64,000 nucleotides of DNA. It comes from Branchiostoma lanceolatum (Eukaryota > Chordata > Leptocardii > Amphioxiformes > Branchiostomatidae). The notes under the pieces were generated by a model that saw only the letters and a program-made list of their open reading frames with translations, was not told the DNA's origin and made no database searches. The stretch covers positions 3,912,198-3,976,197 of the forward strand of contig NC_089739.1 in assembly GCF_035083965.1 (NCBI RefSeq), read 5' to 3'. A program made the position numbers and the translations under genes. Shown here piece after piece: positions 34,746 through 47,729 of the stretch. Every line of letters begins with the position of its first letter. Within the stretch, counting starts at the first letter, position 1.

Positions 34746-37700
34746 GTAAGTGTCACCGTCTTTAAGATTGAGGGAGAGTTTCATTGTCTGAAAATCAGAG
34801 TGAGTGTTAAAGTAGAGTAACAAAGACGGACAGACTCACAGGTACCGGAATACTGATCGAGACAAATTGCTTTAATCCTGCCGGTATGTAATGTTGTCTA
34901 AAGAAAACGTCCTTCTTTGAATTGAACATGATTTGTTAGAGATATGACGATGGAGAAAGAATGTTTTCATAAAATTCTTCACTGTTTTTTTAATCAAAAG
35001 GAGAGAGAATGCGAGCTAACGGTTGTCAAAGTCGCGTTCAACTTATGAATGCAATATGGTACACAATGTTTGACTTAATGGTATACGTTTGGTAGTATGT
35101 TTCTCGCTACGTATAATTTTCTACTAAATCTCTGAAATGTTAAGCTTCTTAACTTCTAAGAGTGAAAGATGGGAGTACATTTTAACTTGATACGGTTAAA
35201 ACATCTTTGCTCTCATTCATGGATTCGGAACTGACAGTTTTATTGTGGATTCAAAATGTTCTCGCTACGAAGCATTTCAATATGTGACTTATCATAACTC
35301 CAAAAGAAAGAATGAACATTCATGATTCCTTTGAAACTTGATACGAACACCTTGAAGGTGAAAAATTTTGTCGGAGACTCATTCCTAGACTGAGATTGAA
35401 ATGTTGGCGTCCGGTTGCTTTGGGATTTGATCCCAGGACATTCGGCGCTTGCTTCTCGTAGCAACGGTAAATACAACTACGTGATTAAACATAGTAATGA
35501 TTGCTCTTGTTGTTACCTGTTGGCGATTACTGCCATGTTTAAGTCAAGGTCATAGTGTCATAGGTTCGTGCCTTTGTCTTGGATTGCAAGCTACGGCGAC
35601 AGTAGCAGCTATAGGGGGCAGTATTTGTATCAAATGTCATGTTTGTTGTCTTTGTAACTCAAATGGATAAGAGCGTCGCACCCTTTAAAGCTGCGACTAT
35701 GGACGGTTTTGCCTTGCTAAGCTGAGACGGTTCTGTGCCTTGAAAGAAAAGTGGTTGTGAATGTCGCGTGGTCGTATCACAGGGCGAACAAGTCAACTGT
35801 GCACAGGCTCCTCCAACGACAATTTGTATTTCAAGTATTCGGAGCAGGAACGTTTTTGCTTCTATCTTCAGCTTTCTCTGATGCAAGAGTTTTTTAACAC
35901 TAGAAGAGGAAATTTGCCGTAGGAAACACCGTTGATTAAAATGCACCACAAGCGACTAAAAGGAAAACATTGCCTTCGTGATATGAGAAAACAAACTAAA
36001 TTCGCTGTCGATTTATAATAAACCGTTGCGGCATTTTATAGCCCGGCCAGTTACCAGGCTTGTTGGGGTAATGTCTTTGTCCCACACGTCGCCACAACAC
36101 GTCAAATAGAGCTGAGGCTCCAACGAAGGAGTCGACCGAGGCTATATTTTATGGGTGCTACTAGGATACCATTACAGTGAACGACATATTGTTCTGCATT
36201 GTGCATTTTGCCTTTTCAAACAATTGCAACACCATAACTAATAGAAGTACAGCTCTTTGACAAAAATGTAGGTAGAAATAGATGTAAAATCCTCGCTACT
36301 GAGGATTAACTCGAGTATTCGTTCCCGAATGTTCTTGCAAGAACGTTTATCCCACAGTAACAATAGAAATCCGGGTTTCTATGGTGTGGAGAGACCTTTG
36401 GCTGAACTCTGCGCCCTGGATGCGACTGTAGATGTTTGTCTAAAGAACATTAATCTACCAGCCGACAGGAATAACAAAAACGTGGCTCCCGACTCCACAA
36501 TAGCGGCGAAAACCAATCATGTCAAGAGCTAGCAACACAAGTAACATGTACAAAAGCTTCTCACGTTCAACTGTTGTGATAGGAATGTCATTTAAACCTC
36601 GTCTTTCTGGCTGAAGCGTTAGATAAACATTGTAGAGGTAGTATGATAATACTCAAACAGGAGAAGACAAATGCAAGTCATAACTAGGGGGCCCAAACCT
36701 ACACGACTTACTCCTGAGACTTATCTACCACTCAAAAATAATGACCATAGCATGTCCAGAACACGAGATATCAAACCCGGAAGTTCCGCTGCAGTATCAT
36801 AGAAATCCGCTAAGGGGCCCAAAATTTAATTATTTCCAGGTGTCAAGAATACCAAGTATTAATACAATCCATCCTGCCATTCTCGAGTTATCGTGTTTAC
36901 AGAAACACACACGCACACACGAACGCTGACGAAAACATAACCTTCTTGGCGAAGGTAATGATGGAGAAGAACTTTATTGCACGACAATTGTCACAGGTAA
37001 AATGCATGGCACGTCGTACATACATGACAGTTGAACTATTGCTAATATCTAACTATTCTAAAGAACTGATCTACTTAACGAATTAAGAAAATTAAAATGA
37101 TAACAGATATTCCTTATTTGCAAATTCATGCCTAAAGGCTAATTGCAAGGGTCACACAGATATGATAACGTAAAGAGATTTAGAAGGTAGCTAGTCTATA
37201 GATGCATACTAGAGTAGTGAAAAAGAAGATACAACCTTTCGACCCAAAGACTGGTGCTTTAATTTCCAAAACAAGGTTTCAGTGTTTGTAATATTCTCGT
37301 TCTACTTTTTCCGGAAAATGCAGAATTTTTTGGCGTTCAATTTCACTACTGGGAAATGCTAATTACGTCATATCGAGGACGGGGTTCCAAACCGCGACCT
37401 TAGAACTACCGTGAACTTTCCATTTTCTCCCTACCGCGAAATTAAATCCACACCAACATGTCCCATTTTACTGTGTACAGACCGTAACGTCACACCTATA
37501 CCTGGTCACTTTGAATGATTAAAGGAGATCTAGGTTTCAATACCGAAGAAACCATTCACTAAGCGAATAGCGATCTGGCTAGGCGTTCTCACACAATAGC
37601 TGACCAGATAGGCGTGGCAGGATCCAGTCAGAGTGGACAAGAGTAGGATTAAAATGAGTACGTAAATGGAGGGGCTTAGATGACAGCCTTAGTTACATGT

Positions 37701-40700
37701 CAGGAGTAAATACAAGTGGGTCAGGACAGGGGGAGGGGGGTGTTGTGCTTTGAAGATCAAGAAAAAAGAATCTGAAAAGAAAATTGACCCAAAAAAAGAA
37801 CGACATTTTGACAGATCAAAAAGAACGACATAACGCATAGTCATTTCATAATGATGATTTAGAAGTCTTCCTCTTGCAAATAGCCTAGCTATAGTATCCA
37901 GGCCTGTAAGGCTTCGAAACGCTTGCCAACGATCATTCAGCTGTCTACAACCCATTGGGAAGCGGACCCACGCTATACATGGCTGGCTCCTAGGCTATTA
38001 AATGAAGAAAGTGTTACAATGACTGTCAACGCGTGATCTTGATAACACACTACATGTGGTACTATATTTTATGAAGTGAAATATTTTTACTTAGTCGCTG
38101 AGTCACTGGTCAATGAGGTATAACGTTACAAACAAAGGAATATGTGAGTGAAGTGAAAGCCGATACTGAAAAAAGGCGCAAGTGAAAGTTAACCAATCCT
38201 TTTCTATGTCTTATTACATGAGCTTTGAAAAAAAGACGTTCACACTCACAACCAATTCGACATGGATTGTTTTATCTTCACTCAAGAAAACGTGAAAATA
38301 TTTACAGTTTGACTTCTTGAAATGGCTCCTTATTCAAAACACACACTCTCTTGGAACTTCTTCAGAACTTTATATTTTCATCTTTAAGAGACTTAAACCA
38401 ACCACTTGGAAGGCCACTCCTCTATATGTGTATCAAAACCCCTGGAGTCGAAACCACCTGACCATTTTGACTTCTTGAAATGGTTCTTATTCAAAACACA
38501 CTCTCTCTTAGAACATCTTCAGAACTTTATATTTTCATCTTTAAGAGGCTTAAACTAACCACTTGGAAGGCCACTCCTTTATGTGTTTATCAAACCACCC
38601 GACCATAACTGCTTGCACTTTGCCCTACTAACTACATGTAGCCCGGTAAGCGGTAGCTAAACATTACCTACACTATATAGGTGTTATCAAATAACATAAC
38701 AACTTGTGCAAACACGTAACGTTACGGATTTAAGTTTGTTCTATTTGACGTGAGCAAAGGAAACGAGTTAGCCTGGTTAGAGTGGCTATACCACCGTGAA
38801 CTGGCCGGTATCTTACGGTACTGGTAGTGTCATCCGCCCGCCCAGTCTAATAGCGTACGCCGGAGGATTTTTACGGAGTTGGTTTCAATTACTTCGCGGC
38901 AGTATTTAGAAAGGCCGACTGGGAAGATAGGCTGACAGAAAAAGACCAGGGTAGAGCTAGGGTCTGTAGAATATCCCTAAGCTGGCCTGTTGAGAATGAT
39001 TTTCAGGCTAGACAACAATTATATTTTGAAGGCCTAATACATGTATATCTTAATCTTTAACGGGTTTAAATTATTTTTGCTCAAGGACTCGAAGCAAAAT
39101 TTCCAGATAGACAGCGACGGTCGTTTGGCATAAATATGCTTTTTCGTACTTTGAGAACTTATATCAATATGTTTCTTAGATTTCTTTTGGCATATGCTAC
39201 ATAATGGTTTCGTCACCCATTCTACGTCACTGCACGAATCTAAGTAACAGTAACAGACGTAAATAAAGATCACCAGCCGCCAATTCACAATTCAAAGCAT
39301 CGAAACGTGGAAGTTATTCTAGTCTTGTTGAAAAACGCCGATTTCTAATGGCTATCTATTTCAAAGGGTCAACAATCCAACGCAAAACAGTCAAAATACA
39401 AAAAGCAGAAAGACAGGCAAAACTCGTACATATTCATTCAGTAAAATAAAGATATCGGTATATCAAACCGTTGCTTTTTGTTGCCTTTACTTTAGTCTTG
39501 CTCACTTGTGGCTTTGCGTTTCGCGAACGAACATAGTGGAGTCCGTAGTAGGGTTTTACTTCACCGGGAGTGTAATACATAAACCACAAGACAGCATACC
39601 CCAAAACTCCTGTGCGACTCCCGACAACTGAACGGGCCCAACAGGTGCACTGACCTGAAACGACCACCCGCTGAATATTCATTACTCACCTATCGACGTC
39701 ACCTTTGGCTTAGCGACCGGTAAACAAAACAACTCATTATAATATCCCAACCGTCTGTCAGCTGACACTCGACCCCCGTGGTATTTTGAGTGAGTCTATT
39801 CGTACGCTGGCCACGAGAGAGTAGGGATGCGTTTAAATTGATTATATTCCAGGGAATTACGGGCCATTTCTGCCAAAAGGTGTCATTCAGACGTCCCATC
39901 CGAGGACTGTCCTTCGTTCTTTCACGTTTTCCGACGACAAAAGCCGACGATATTGCTCGGGAACGCCTTTCTTCGCCGATCTTCCTCGTGACGACTGAAT
40001 GAAACCGGCGATTCGAACGGTATTCTTTCCCAACGTCATTTTCAGAACCCTGTTCTAAAGCACGATAGAACAGTTCTATCAGGAAGATTCGAACACTACG
40101 ACTGTATCTTGCGACGGAATAATTTCATCGCACGACATTATTTTACGTCAGTCAGTCGGGATTTCTATAATTAGAGGCCGGACAGGTAAAGTTACTGGAC
40201 AAGCAGGGACTAAATTGCAAGAACAACTTGCCGACTTGTTTGTCTAAAAGTTGCCTGGCTTGTTCGGTTACAAGACAAGCAATCGCCGAGGAGAAAGAAA
40301 CACGAGGTCGGTACTTATCAAGACGACAGGAGACTTACAAGAAGTTGGGAGATCTACATAATCTTGGACACTTGAAGTAAGGACCAAAAGAATCGTCACT
40401 CTAAGCCGATTCTTCAACCACTGGACACGTTTGGACTTCAACCTTTGTACCAAGACGTGAAAAAGTTCGTCTGAAGAATTTCAATCAGACAGGTGTTCGA
40501 GAATCGTCGGAATCTTGTACGAAAGATCCCGAGGGCGGCTGAGGAAGGATCTACGAGTCTTTCCGATAATTAGCGATTCTGTCAGAGCGAGTGATCGACA
40601 CACGACCAGCACGACAAACAACCACGGGGCAAATTCCTCTCAGCTTAGCAGCGAAACAAACAACTTGCGAACTGTCTCTACGGAAAGGTAGCGACAAAGG

Positions 40701-40754
40701 TCGACCACCAAAAACTGTGAAAAGTGTTCTATAACTATAAGAGTTGTAAAAAAA
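34746..40754. other. Intergenic stretch, no firm gene
   Basis: No exon of recognisable coding character is seen. It contains a repeat related to 57.85-58.25 kb at about 36,680-36,960 ('gggggcccaaacc', 'gggcccaaaat', then CA-rich tail), a block at about 37,110-37,150 shared with 16.9 and 43.2 kb, and a tandem duplication at 38,308-38,603. The part from about 39,700 to 40,754 is less AT-rich and may carry the 5' UTR and promoter of CIMIP5. Confidence 0.45.
38308..38603 (+). repeat. Tandem duplication, 158-bp period
   Basis: 'gacttcttgaaatgg.tc.ttattcaaaac' starts at about 38,311 and again at 38,469. The copies stay alignable through 'ccacttggaaggccactcct' and differ by scattered substitutions and small gaps. 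Non-coding. Confidence 0.85.
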
Positions 40755-43700
40755 ATGGCTGTTGAGTTTTCTAACCGCACTACTTCTGCGGGTTACCGCC
40801 TTCCTCTCCGCGGCCCCAGCGCCTTCCACGAGCGGTGTGTGCCGAAGCAAGACCAGGGGACGTCCCCGGCACCACCTCCGGCCGCCGGCGGCAAGCGCAC
40901 CGAGGCAGACTACCGCCAGTGCAACGAGGTCGCCGAGGACAAAATCTGGAGAGAAAGCGTCAAGAACGAGTGGAAAGGAGTTCAACAATGGTGAGTCTGA
41001 GATCTTTATATCTTAAATAGGAGAGAAAAACATCAATTTTACCCCTATCCTGGAATAATCTTTATTGCAAACACCTGTAAACATAAAATCCAGTTGTAGA
41101 CAACAATGAAGTAGTCATCTTTCTGTTCTGTTTCTTTCCTCAATCACTAGCCATTCACTGACCATTCATAGTTTGAACTAGAATGAATTCTAAATACACC
41201 CACCCACCCACCCTTGATAAAACATACTAGTATATTTTACAGTTCTACTAGTTTGGCTGACTTAACCAAACCGCCTCATTTTTACAGATTCATCCAAAAT
41301 ATAAGAGTTCAATACTAGTAGAATTTTTGTCTTTACTTTCGTCTGTTACACTTTCCAAACTTATCTGTATCTACTAGTATATCTTCCAAGTTATCATGAA
41401 ATGCAGTGACTACCTTACATCCCACCCAGTGTGTAATTATGGTATTCCATTTCAAGCCCCGAAGGCATGTGGGATTTGGATATATCCGTATGTTGGTCCA
41501 ACCCACCACTTGTATAGTAAATTGGTACATATCTTCGCCTTGGGCATAGATTACCAGTCCTTGGCTACTGACAGTAACAAAATTGGTTAAAGCCCATGTT
41601 ATATAGTGTTACACCATTCGAGTGGAAATATTTCCGTCACAGTTTCGAAAATTTCATTGTCGTGTTGAGAAAGTTGACATTTTTTCTGTGAATTGGACTG
41701 GTTGTTGGTAAGATTCGCAGCATTGGCTTTGCCTTTCAGCGGCGCTGATTTTGGACGTTGTTAGTCTTCTATCGTGAAAAACACTGATTCACAAAAGAAA
41801 ATATGATGGAGAAATATTGGACGAAATTGTATCATAAAAACAGGAGGAAAAATTAAAGGAAAAATACCACAGATAGATCTACACTAAAATCATGCATATT
41901 GAAAAGACAACACAGAAAAAGAACTATACTATCTTGATACAAAACATAGTAGACTCAAGAAGAAACCTATACTGTATGTTGTGACAAAATTCCGTTACCA
42001 AGCTATTCGACAACGTGACATTACCATGGAGCGAGTATCACTCCACATATTTGTCTTTCTAGCAATTTCTCTTTGCATAATTTATCAAAATCCAAGCAAC
42101 ACAAAGCTGAATATGATATTGACTTTGTCAGATTTGATAAATTGTCCCATATTCAGGTCCAGTGTGCGTATGAAATGCCATTTGTGTGCAAGTCAGTTGG
42201 AGCAAAGTGTGTTTGATAATACCAAGTCCGTTTCATTGTATCCGTGGCAAAGTATTTCTTTACCAAAAATTGCTGAGTCAATGTGGTAAAATAGAAGTCA
42301 CGAAGAACCAACTTGAGCAAACATGATAAAGCTCTTGACTTGTATAATAACCATAAATGCTTTAAGGTCTTGGCATATTGCTAGATCATGAATTGGACAC
42401 TACGAATTAAAAAGAAAAATATGTTTCCACTAAAAGGATTTCTGCCATAGGGTCCTCATATATTACTTGTTTCATGCTGCAAACGTGACTCAAACTTTGG
42501 CAAGATTGGCTCCTCGAACCCAACACAAAAGAATCCGTAGTTTACGCACTACGAATTGAAAAAAAATATGTCTCTACTAAAAGGATTCATCTCGTAGGGC
42601 CTTCATATATCACTCGTTTCGGGCTGCAAACGTGACTCAAACTTTGGCAAGATTTGGTCCTCGAACCCAACACAAAAGACCCCGTAGTTTGTTCACCTGG
42701 GCTGACTTGTTGGTACTGTTGCGGACCATCCGGCTAGAGCGTTCGAGCAAACATGCGGTGACATGATGTTTGACGTAGAGAATGTATATCAATCTTGTGT
42801 CAACCCTTCAGCTTAGAACAATCACTTCGCTGTCCGCCCTTAAGTTACAACTGACAGACAGACCTATTAAGGCTAGATATCAATCTTAAAGTACTATGAC
42901 ATCTTTAATAATCAAACGTCGCGCTCTGGCCTAGTTTTAAGTCACATTGTCCTTGTCACTTAAAGTTTTCTATACAGTTGAAAACTAAACGACTTCTATG
43001 AAAACTAAAATGGGTGCAGATATCTTATGGACTTAGCGCACAAAACATGCTATGTAGACAATCTACAAAAAGCCGACCCTAATATAAAACACTACACAAA
43101 ATTTATTGCTTAGAATCTTTACTATAAGATCTAGCTTACATAATTTGTACCTCTAAATGTATCCAAACATAATTATTATGATGAATGATAAGTTCGTTCC
43201 AAATTCGTGCCCGTGGGTTAATTGCAAATAACATGAAAAGTACAGGCAAATAATGTAGAACAGTATTATATAGCAAGCGTCTACTTTAGTATGAATGCTG
43301 ACTCTGAATTATAACTTACTTATTGGGTCGACTTATTTTTCTGACACAGTGGAAGACGAAGTTTCTCCCTTTTTTCTGTAACGTATGGGTGCTGTGATGT
43401 TAAGAGGAGAGTAGTTTTATTTTTGTCTGTAAAGACGGAAAAATTAGGATGGTATTCAATTGGCGGCTCCTTCGTTCGAAATAAAAATGACGTGTTTTCT
43501 ATGTTTCTTTGCGTACTATGCTGTAAGGCAGGTGTAGCTTTTAAAGTAGGTGTGTTCTTTGACTAATCATACCCCCCAGGGTACAAGTATGGGGAGGGTC
43601 AGCGACGATGACTTAGCAAGAATGGACCTGACTTTTGTGTTGACTTGAGTGGGATTGAAAAAAGTGATCGCGTTGCACAAACAACAAAGAACCGTATCAA

Positions 43701-46109
43701 AACACAGAATGAAGAATCGGCAGTGCGAAAAAAGGAAAGTACTTGTGTAACGATCACTAGCTGGCGAACGTTGCACAAAGTTACAAAGTTAAGCCTACGT
43801 TAGACTAACTTGTCAATCGTAATTTGTTATAATATTCACACAAAGACTGAGTAACACGCTCACCAAAGAAAAAAATAACTGACCAAAAAACCGTTATAAT
43901 GTTGGAAAAAAATGCGGTGTAATTTCACCCCACTCTTAATGTCGTCTGCTCCAAAACACAAAGCTGTGGCTGACATACAGCTTACAGATTATCAACATTA
44001 CTAGCGCATTAGATATGAAATATTGGTGATTATTACACGTCACCAACGCTTTGAAACATTGACAGACTGTTCGCACGAATGATTCGGCGCAGAATAGAGT
44101 GCTACATGTTTATTCAACAGTGTCAAGATGGTGTGTGACGCTGAGTGAAGAATGGACAGTCCAGGTGGCCATGTTTAAACCAAGGCAGGTTCAAACAGAG
44201 AACTCTGTTCAAACGGAACACAGCCATTGGTTACAGCCGAGTCCAACGGTCGTCAGAATTAACTCCACACAATATCGTCGGTCTGTTAACTTGATTATCG
44301 GCTATAAGCTCAACGTTGCGTGCCAAAATTGAAAAGCGGTTCAAAGTAGAAGATAAGATGCCTTGTTACGAGATACTGTGCGTAACTGGGCACAGTAAAC
44401 ATGCACGATTGAGAAGTAGATTCAAAAGTGTAATTTTAGTTAACCTTTTGTCCAATGTATCATTAACGAAAGATAAGTATTCAAAAATATAATGAAATCG
44501 TTGTATTGAAAATCCAGATCCTACCATGATTTTGGTGATCCGAATCGCAGTTCCAAATCACGATCAAAAACATACAATGTTATAAAATTTACTATATTCT
44601 TAAATTCCAAGCACAAAAGGTATTCATCTACTGGATACCAGTTCATAACCCTGATCTTAAAATTGAATGCACGTAGCATATCAATTATGAATCTTTTACA
44701 ACCTATTCTATCAGCACAATAAGACTGTGTGCACTTCGCTTCATGTCATACAAAAACACATTACAGTTGACGTCGCTATATGAAAAGCGTAATCAATCAA
44801 ACTAATGAAAGAGCTCTAGTGTAAACAGTGTCTATAACATGCGAGCAGTGTCTATAACATAAAAGCTACGGTAAAAAAAGGGTAAACGAAAAAAAACAAC
44901 ACAGGTCTAGTTTTCTCCCATTCCTGACTAGACGTTGGAGGAAAGCATTTTAAATTTACACGACTTTCCTCACTACACCCAGGTGTAAAATTGGTACCCG
45001 ACTTCGGTTGGGGACATAATAGGCGGTGGAAGGGAAGGTATGGGTTCTACCTCCAATACCGTGCCCTAGACACAGTGGATAACAACCCACTGCCCGTACG
45101 GTCTCAAAGTCCATTGGAAATTTTACCTTACCTTGTTCCACTGTTGTGGCAACAATACTCTTGCGTCTGTCCTATTGTTCCCAACAGAGTCTAGTCGACA
45201 GCTGCGTTTATCACCCAACAATAGACCAGGACGCGTGGATTTAAAGTTGTCACGCAAAGTGCTACACTTGTCGTTTCAAGATTGCTAGCTATTCCAAACC
45301 ATGCTTCAGAGAGATTACAAATGTGATTATTCGTTTCGAGAAATTAAAAAAAAAATAACGCATTAGTACGCGAAACTCTTTGCAAATTCCTATTGTCATT
45401 TCTTAAGTTCCAACCATACTCTTTTCTTTCCCTTTCCAACTTTCGTTTTCTTTCACACAAACATATACACTAAGATCGCAAGAAAAAATATATTTAATGT
45501 TTTTTTCTGTCTTGTGTATTTCTACAGGGAAGATAACTGGGGATTCCTGAAGGAGTATGATCAGAAGGTGAGTTCACCTTCATCTTAAACTTTAACCTTG
45601 GATTTGAAGGTGACCGTGTAAAGACATCTTCTGATTTACATTCGCGGTAGCTTGATTTTGCGGTCGGTGGGAAGAGGAAGTTTCCGCGGTGTTTTAAATT
45701 CGCGGCTGAAGCAATTCTGTAGTACAGTAGTAATACAAGGAATACATTATGATTCGCGGTGTCGCAAATTTGCAGTGGAGAAGTCACCGCGAATATAAAA
45801 CCACCGAAAAGATATACACTCTGCCAATACTGCATGTACATATAGGAGTACTTCAGCGTAGCTCTATGCGTGTCATAACCCGTGTTTAACAAATAATGTC
45901 TTTTGTCAACGTAGGGCCGGCCCAAGCCCCAGAAAGAGCTGCCCGAAAGAGTCCCCGTGTACTCGGACGACATGCCCAACACGACGAACGGCGTCATCGG
46001 CAGCAGGATGAAAACGGACCTCGGCAGGCACATGTTCCAGCTGGAGAGAGCGCTCATGACCGGACACAAGAAGAAGAAACTCGGCACGGAGCTCATGTGC
46101 TACGACTGA
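40755..46109 (+). CDS. CIMIP5: Ciliary microtubule inner protein 5 homologue (C2orf50), complete, 3 exons
   Basis: A small protein matching vertebrate C2orf50/CIMIP5, reported as an inner-lumen component of sperm and ciliary doublet microtubules. Exons: 40,755-40,990; 45,528-45,567; 45,915-46,109; phases 2 then 0; 471 bp, 156 aa (human about 160). Recognised by the N-terminal TTSAGYRLP at residues 9-17, the central NWGFLKEYDQKGRPK from 82, PVYSDDMPNTTNGVIGSRM in exon 3, and a basic GHKKKKLGTEL near the end. Residues 40-52 are Pro/Ala/Gly-rich. No signal peptide, membrane segment or enzyme motif. The start follows an A-run (aaaaaaATGG). Intron 1 is long (4.5 kb). The recognition is from memory of the family without a database check. 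Confidence 0.87.
42399..42690 (+). repeat. Tandem duplication, 148-bp period, in CIMIP5 intron 1
   Basis: 'cactacgaatt' begins at 42,399 and 42,547. Both units contain 'gctgcaaacgtgactcaaac', 'tttggcaagat' and 'cctcgaacccaacacaaaag'. They are about 85-90% alike by eye. Confidence 0.85.
43180..43415 (+). repeat. Interspersed repeat, second copy of the 16,905 family
   Basis: 'cgtgcccgtgggttaattgc' is followed about 150 bp on by 'cagtggaagacgaagt', as at 16,905-17,160. In CIMIP5 intron 1. Confidence 0.45.
45600..45810. mobile_element. Degraded 'cgcggt' MITE in CIMIP5 intron 2
   Basis: Carries 'attcgcggtagc', 'tttgcggtcgg', 'aagtcaccgcgaatataaaa' and 'aaaccaccg' words of the ACTGTAAATGCA family, but the outer ends are lost. 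It fills most of the short intron between exons 2 and 3. Confidence 0.5.
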
Positions 46110-47729
46110 TGACGTCACGAATGGCGTCACGGATATAGAGGACATGTATGATGACGTCACAGATAGAGGCATTAACCAATGTCATTGGCGATGGACAATA
46201 ATAAGACATCGCGCCAAGTGAATATATCCCATGTTGTTCCATGTAGAAATGACGTCATAGCTGTCAATCAATATGACATCATCAATATTGAGACTGTCAG
46301 TCAAAATATGAGGTACTAAAAGTACCTAAAGGCATGTAGGTATAGAAAAGAATATCAAACTTAAAAAAGGACAAAACATGACGTAACCAAGCTACAAGAT
46401 TGCCATAAAACCCCCAAATCCGTGAAGTTGGCATAAATTTGATGGAACTTAGTGCTACTGAGTTGTGAAAGTTCGGCTAACGATATTGCAAAGCTAAGGA
46501 CAGCATACACTTCTCAGAAGTAGGCGGTGGCAGTTGTATCTCTATATACAGAACTTGTGCAATACCCCCTCAAAGAAGGCAATAATATCTACTTAACTAA
46601 ATACATGTGCTACTCGGCCAAAACTTTTCTGTAGCTTTGTTGTCCATTTTGTACAAATCTATGTACAGTATCTGTGTCTGGCTATGGTTTTAAAACAAGT
46701 AATTCATAGAGATAAATGATTAAAATTTCTCTCTCATTTTTTTGGGACATTCCATGCATTGATGTTAACCCTTTCCAGCCCATGCACCAAGCTTTATCTA
46801 TAAACAACATCAGCCCCAAGAGGGTTAAGACTTGGTGTACCAAACACAATGATTAAGAATGTCTCTGACAAGCAAATGGGGCCAAAAGAACAAAACCAGA
46901 AAATTGTATTCTCAAACTGCCAAAAATGCTCCAAAATATCTTGAATAGCATTTCAGGTATAACAATCATTTTGATACAGTATCTTTTATTGTGTTGGGGT
47001 GTTGGTTTTAAGTTGTAATTAGGTGTTATTTTTCTCTGACATTCTCTTAATGTATCGACTGATGTTGAGTACTCTCTGACATCTTATCAGTTTTCGAATG
47101 TTATGAAGCATAATTCTGTAATATTTTGTATATCATGTGATTCTTAAAAATGATTTCCAATTGAAAAAAATGTCATATTCGTGAATAAAAAGTGTACCAT
47201 CTATGTGTTTCCGGTTAAAGTGGTGCTAAACCGGAAATAAGGTCTGTTATATAATCTTTGAAAGAAGTGATCATTTTACAGTTTTAATAAATGATGTCTT
47301 TCTGATATACAAATGCGATGTTTGAGTCCTTTTGTGCATCCTTATAATCAATTATGATTCATGAATACTAATAATTCTCTGTTTTAAAAACAAAAATAAT
47401 AGAATTACATGACAAAAGTCAACAAGTCATTCTTGATAATTCATTTATTCATATAATGATTTTATGATTATAAATATTGTGTTGACATTGAAAGTTAACA
47501 AAACAACAAAGTCAAATAAAGATTTGAATTAAAATGCATCCAAGTGAACAATACCTTAAATTGAAGATAAAAATTTGTTGCAATTTGAACAAGCTTATTC
47601 TACATACAGTTTCCAATAATTCTTAAAATCCCAAATCTTACTTTTCTTTACTGTTTTTCTTAGAATTAAAACAAAAATAAATTAAGCTCTACATATAGTT
47701 TCCACTATTCAACAACAAGAAATTCTCTA
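46110..47729. other. Convergent 3' region of CIMIP5 and the second ABHD3
   Basis: No coding. Plus-strand AATAAA at 47,184-47,189 and 47,286-47,291 are candidate ends for CIMIP5, which would give a 3' UTR of about 1.1 kb. TTTATT at 47,444-47,449 is a minus-strand AATAAA for the ABHD3 copy. The first 150 bp hold five copies of 'tgacgtca', a CRE-like palindrome or part of it. Confidence 0.5.

Noticed and set aside
45494..46096. 200-aa minus-strand open frame
   Set aside because: It is antisense to CIMIP5 exons 2 and 3 and the intron between; the plus-strand reading has splice sites and family motifs.
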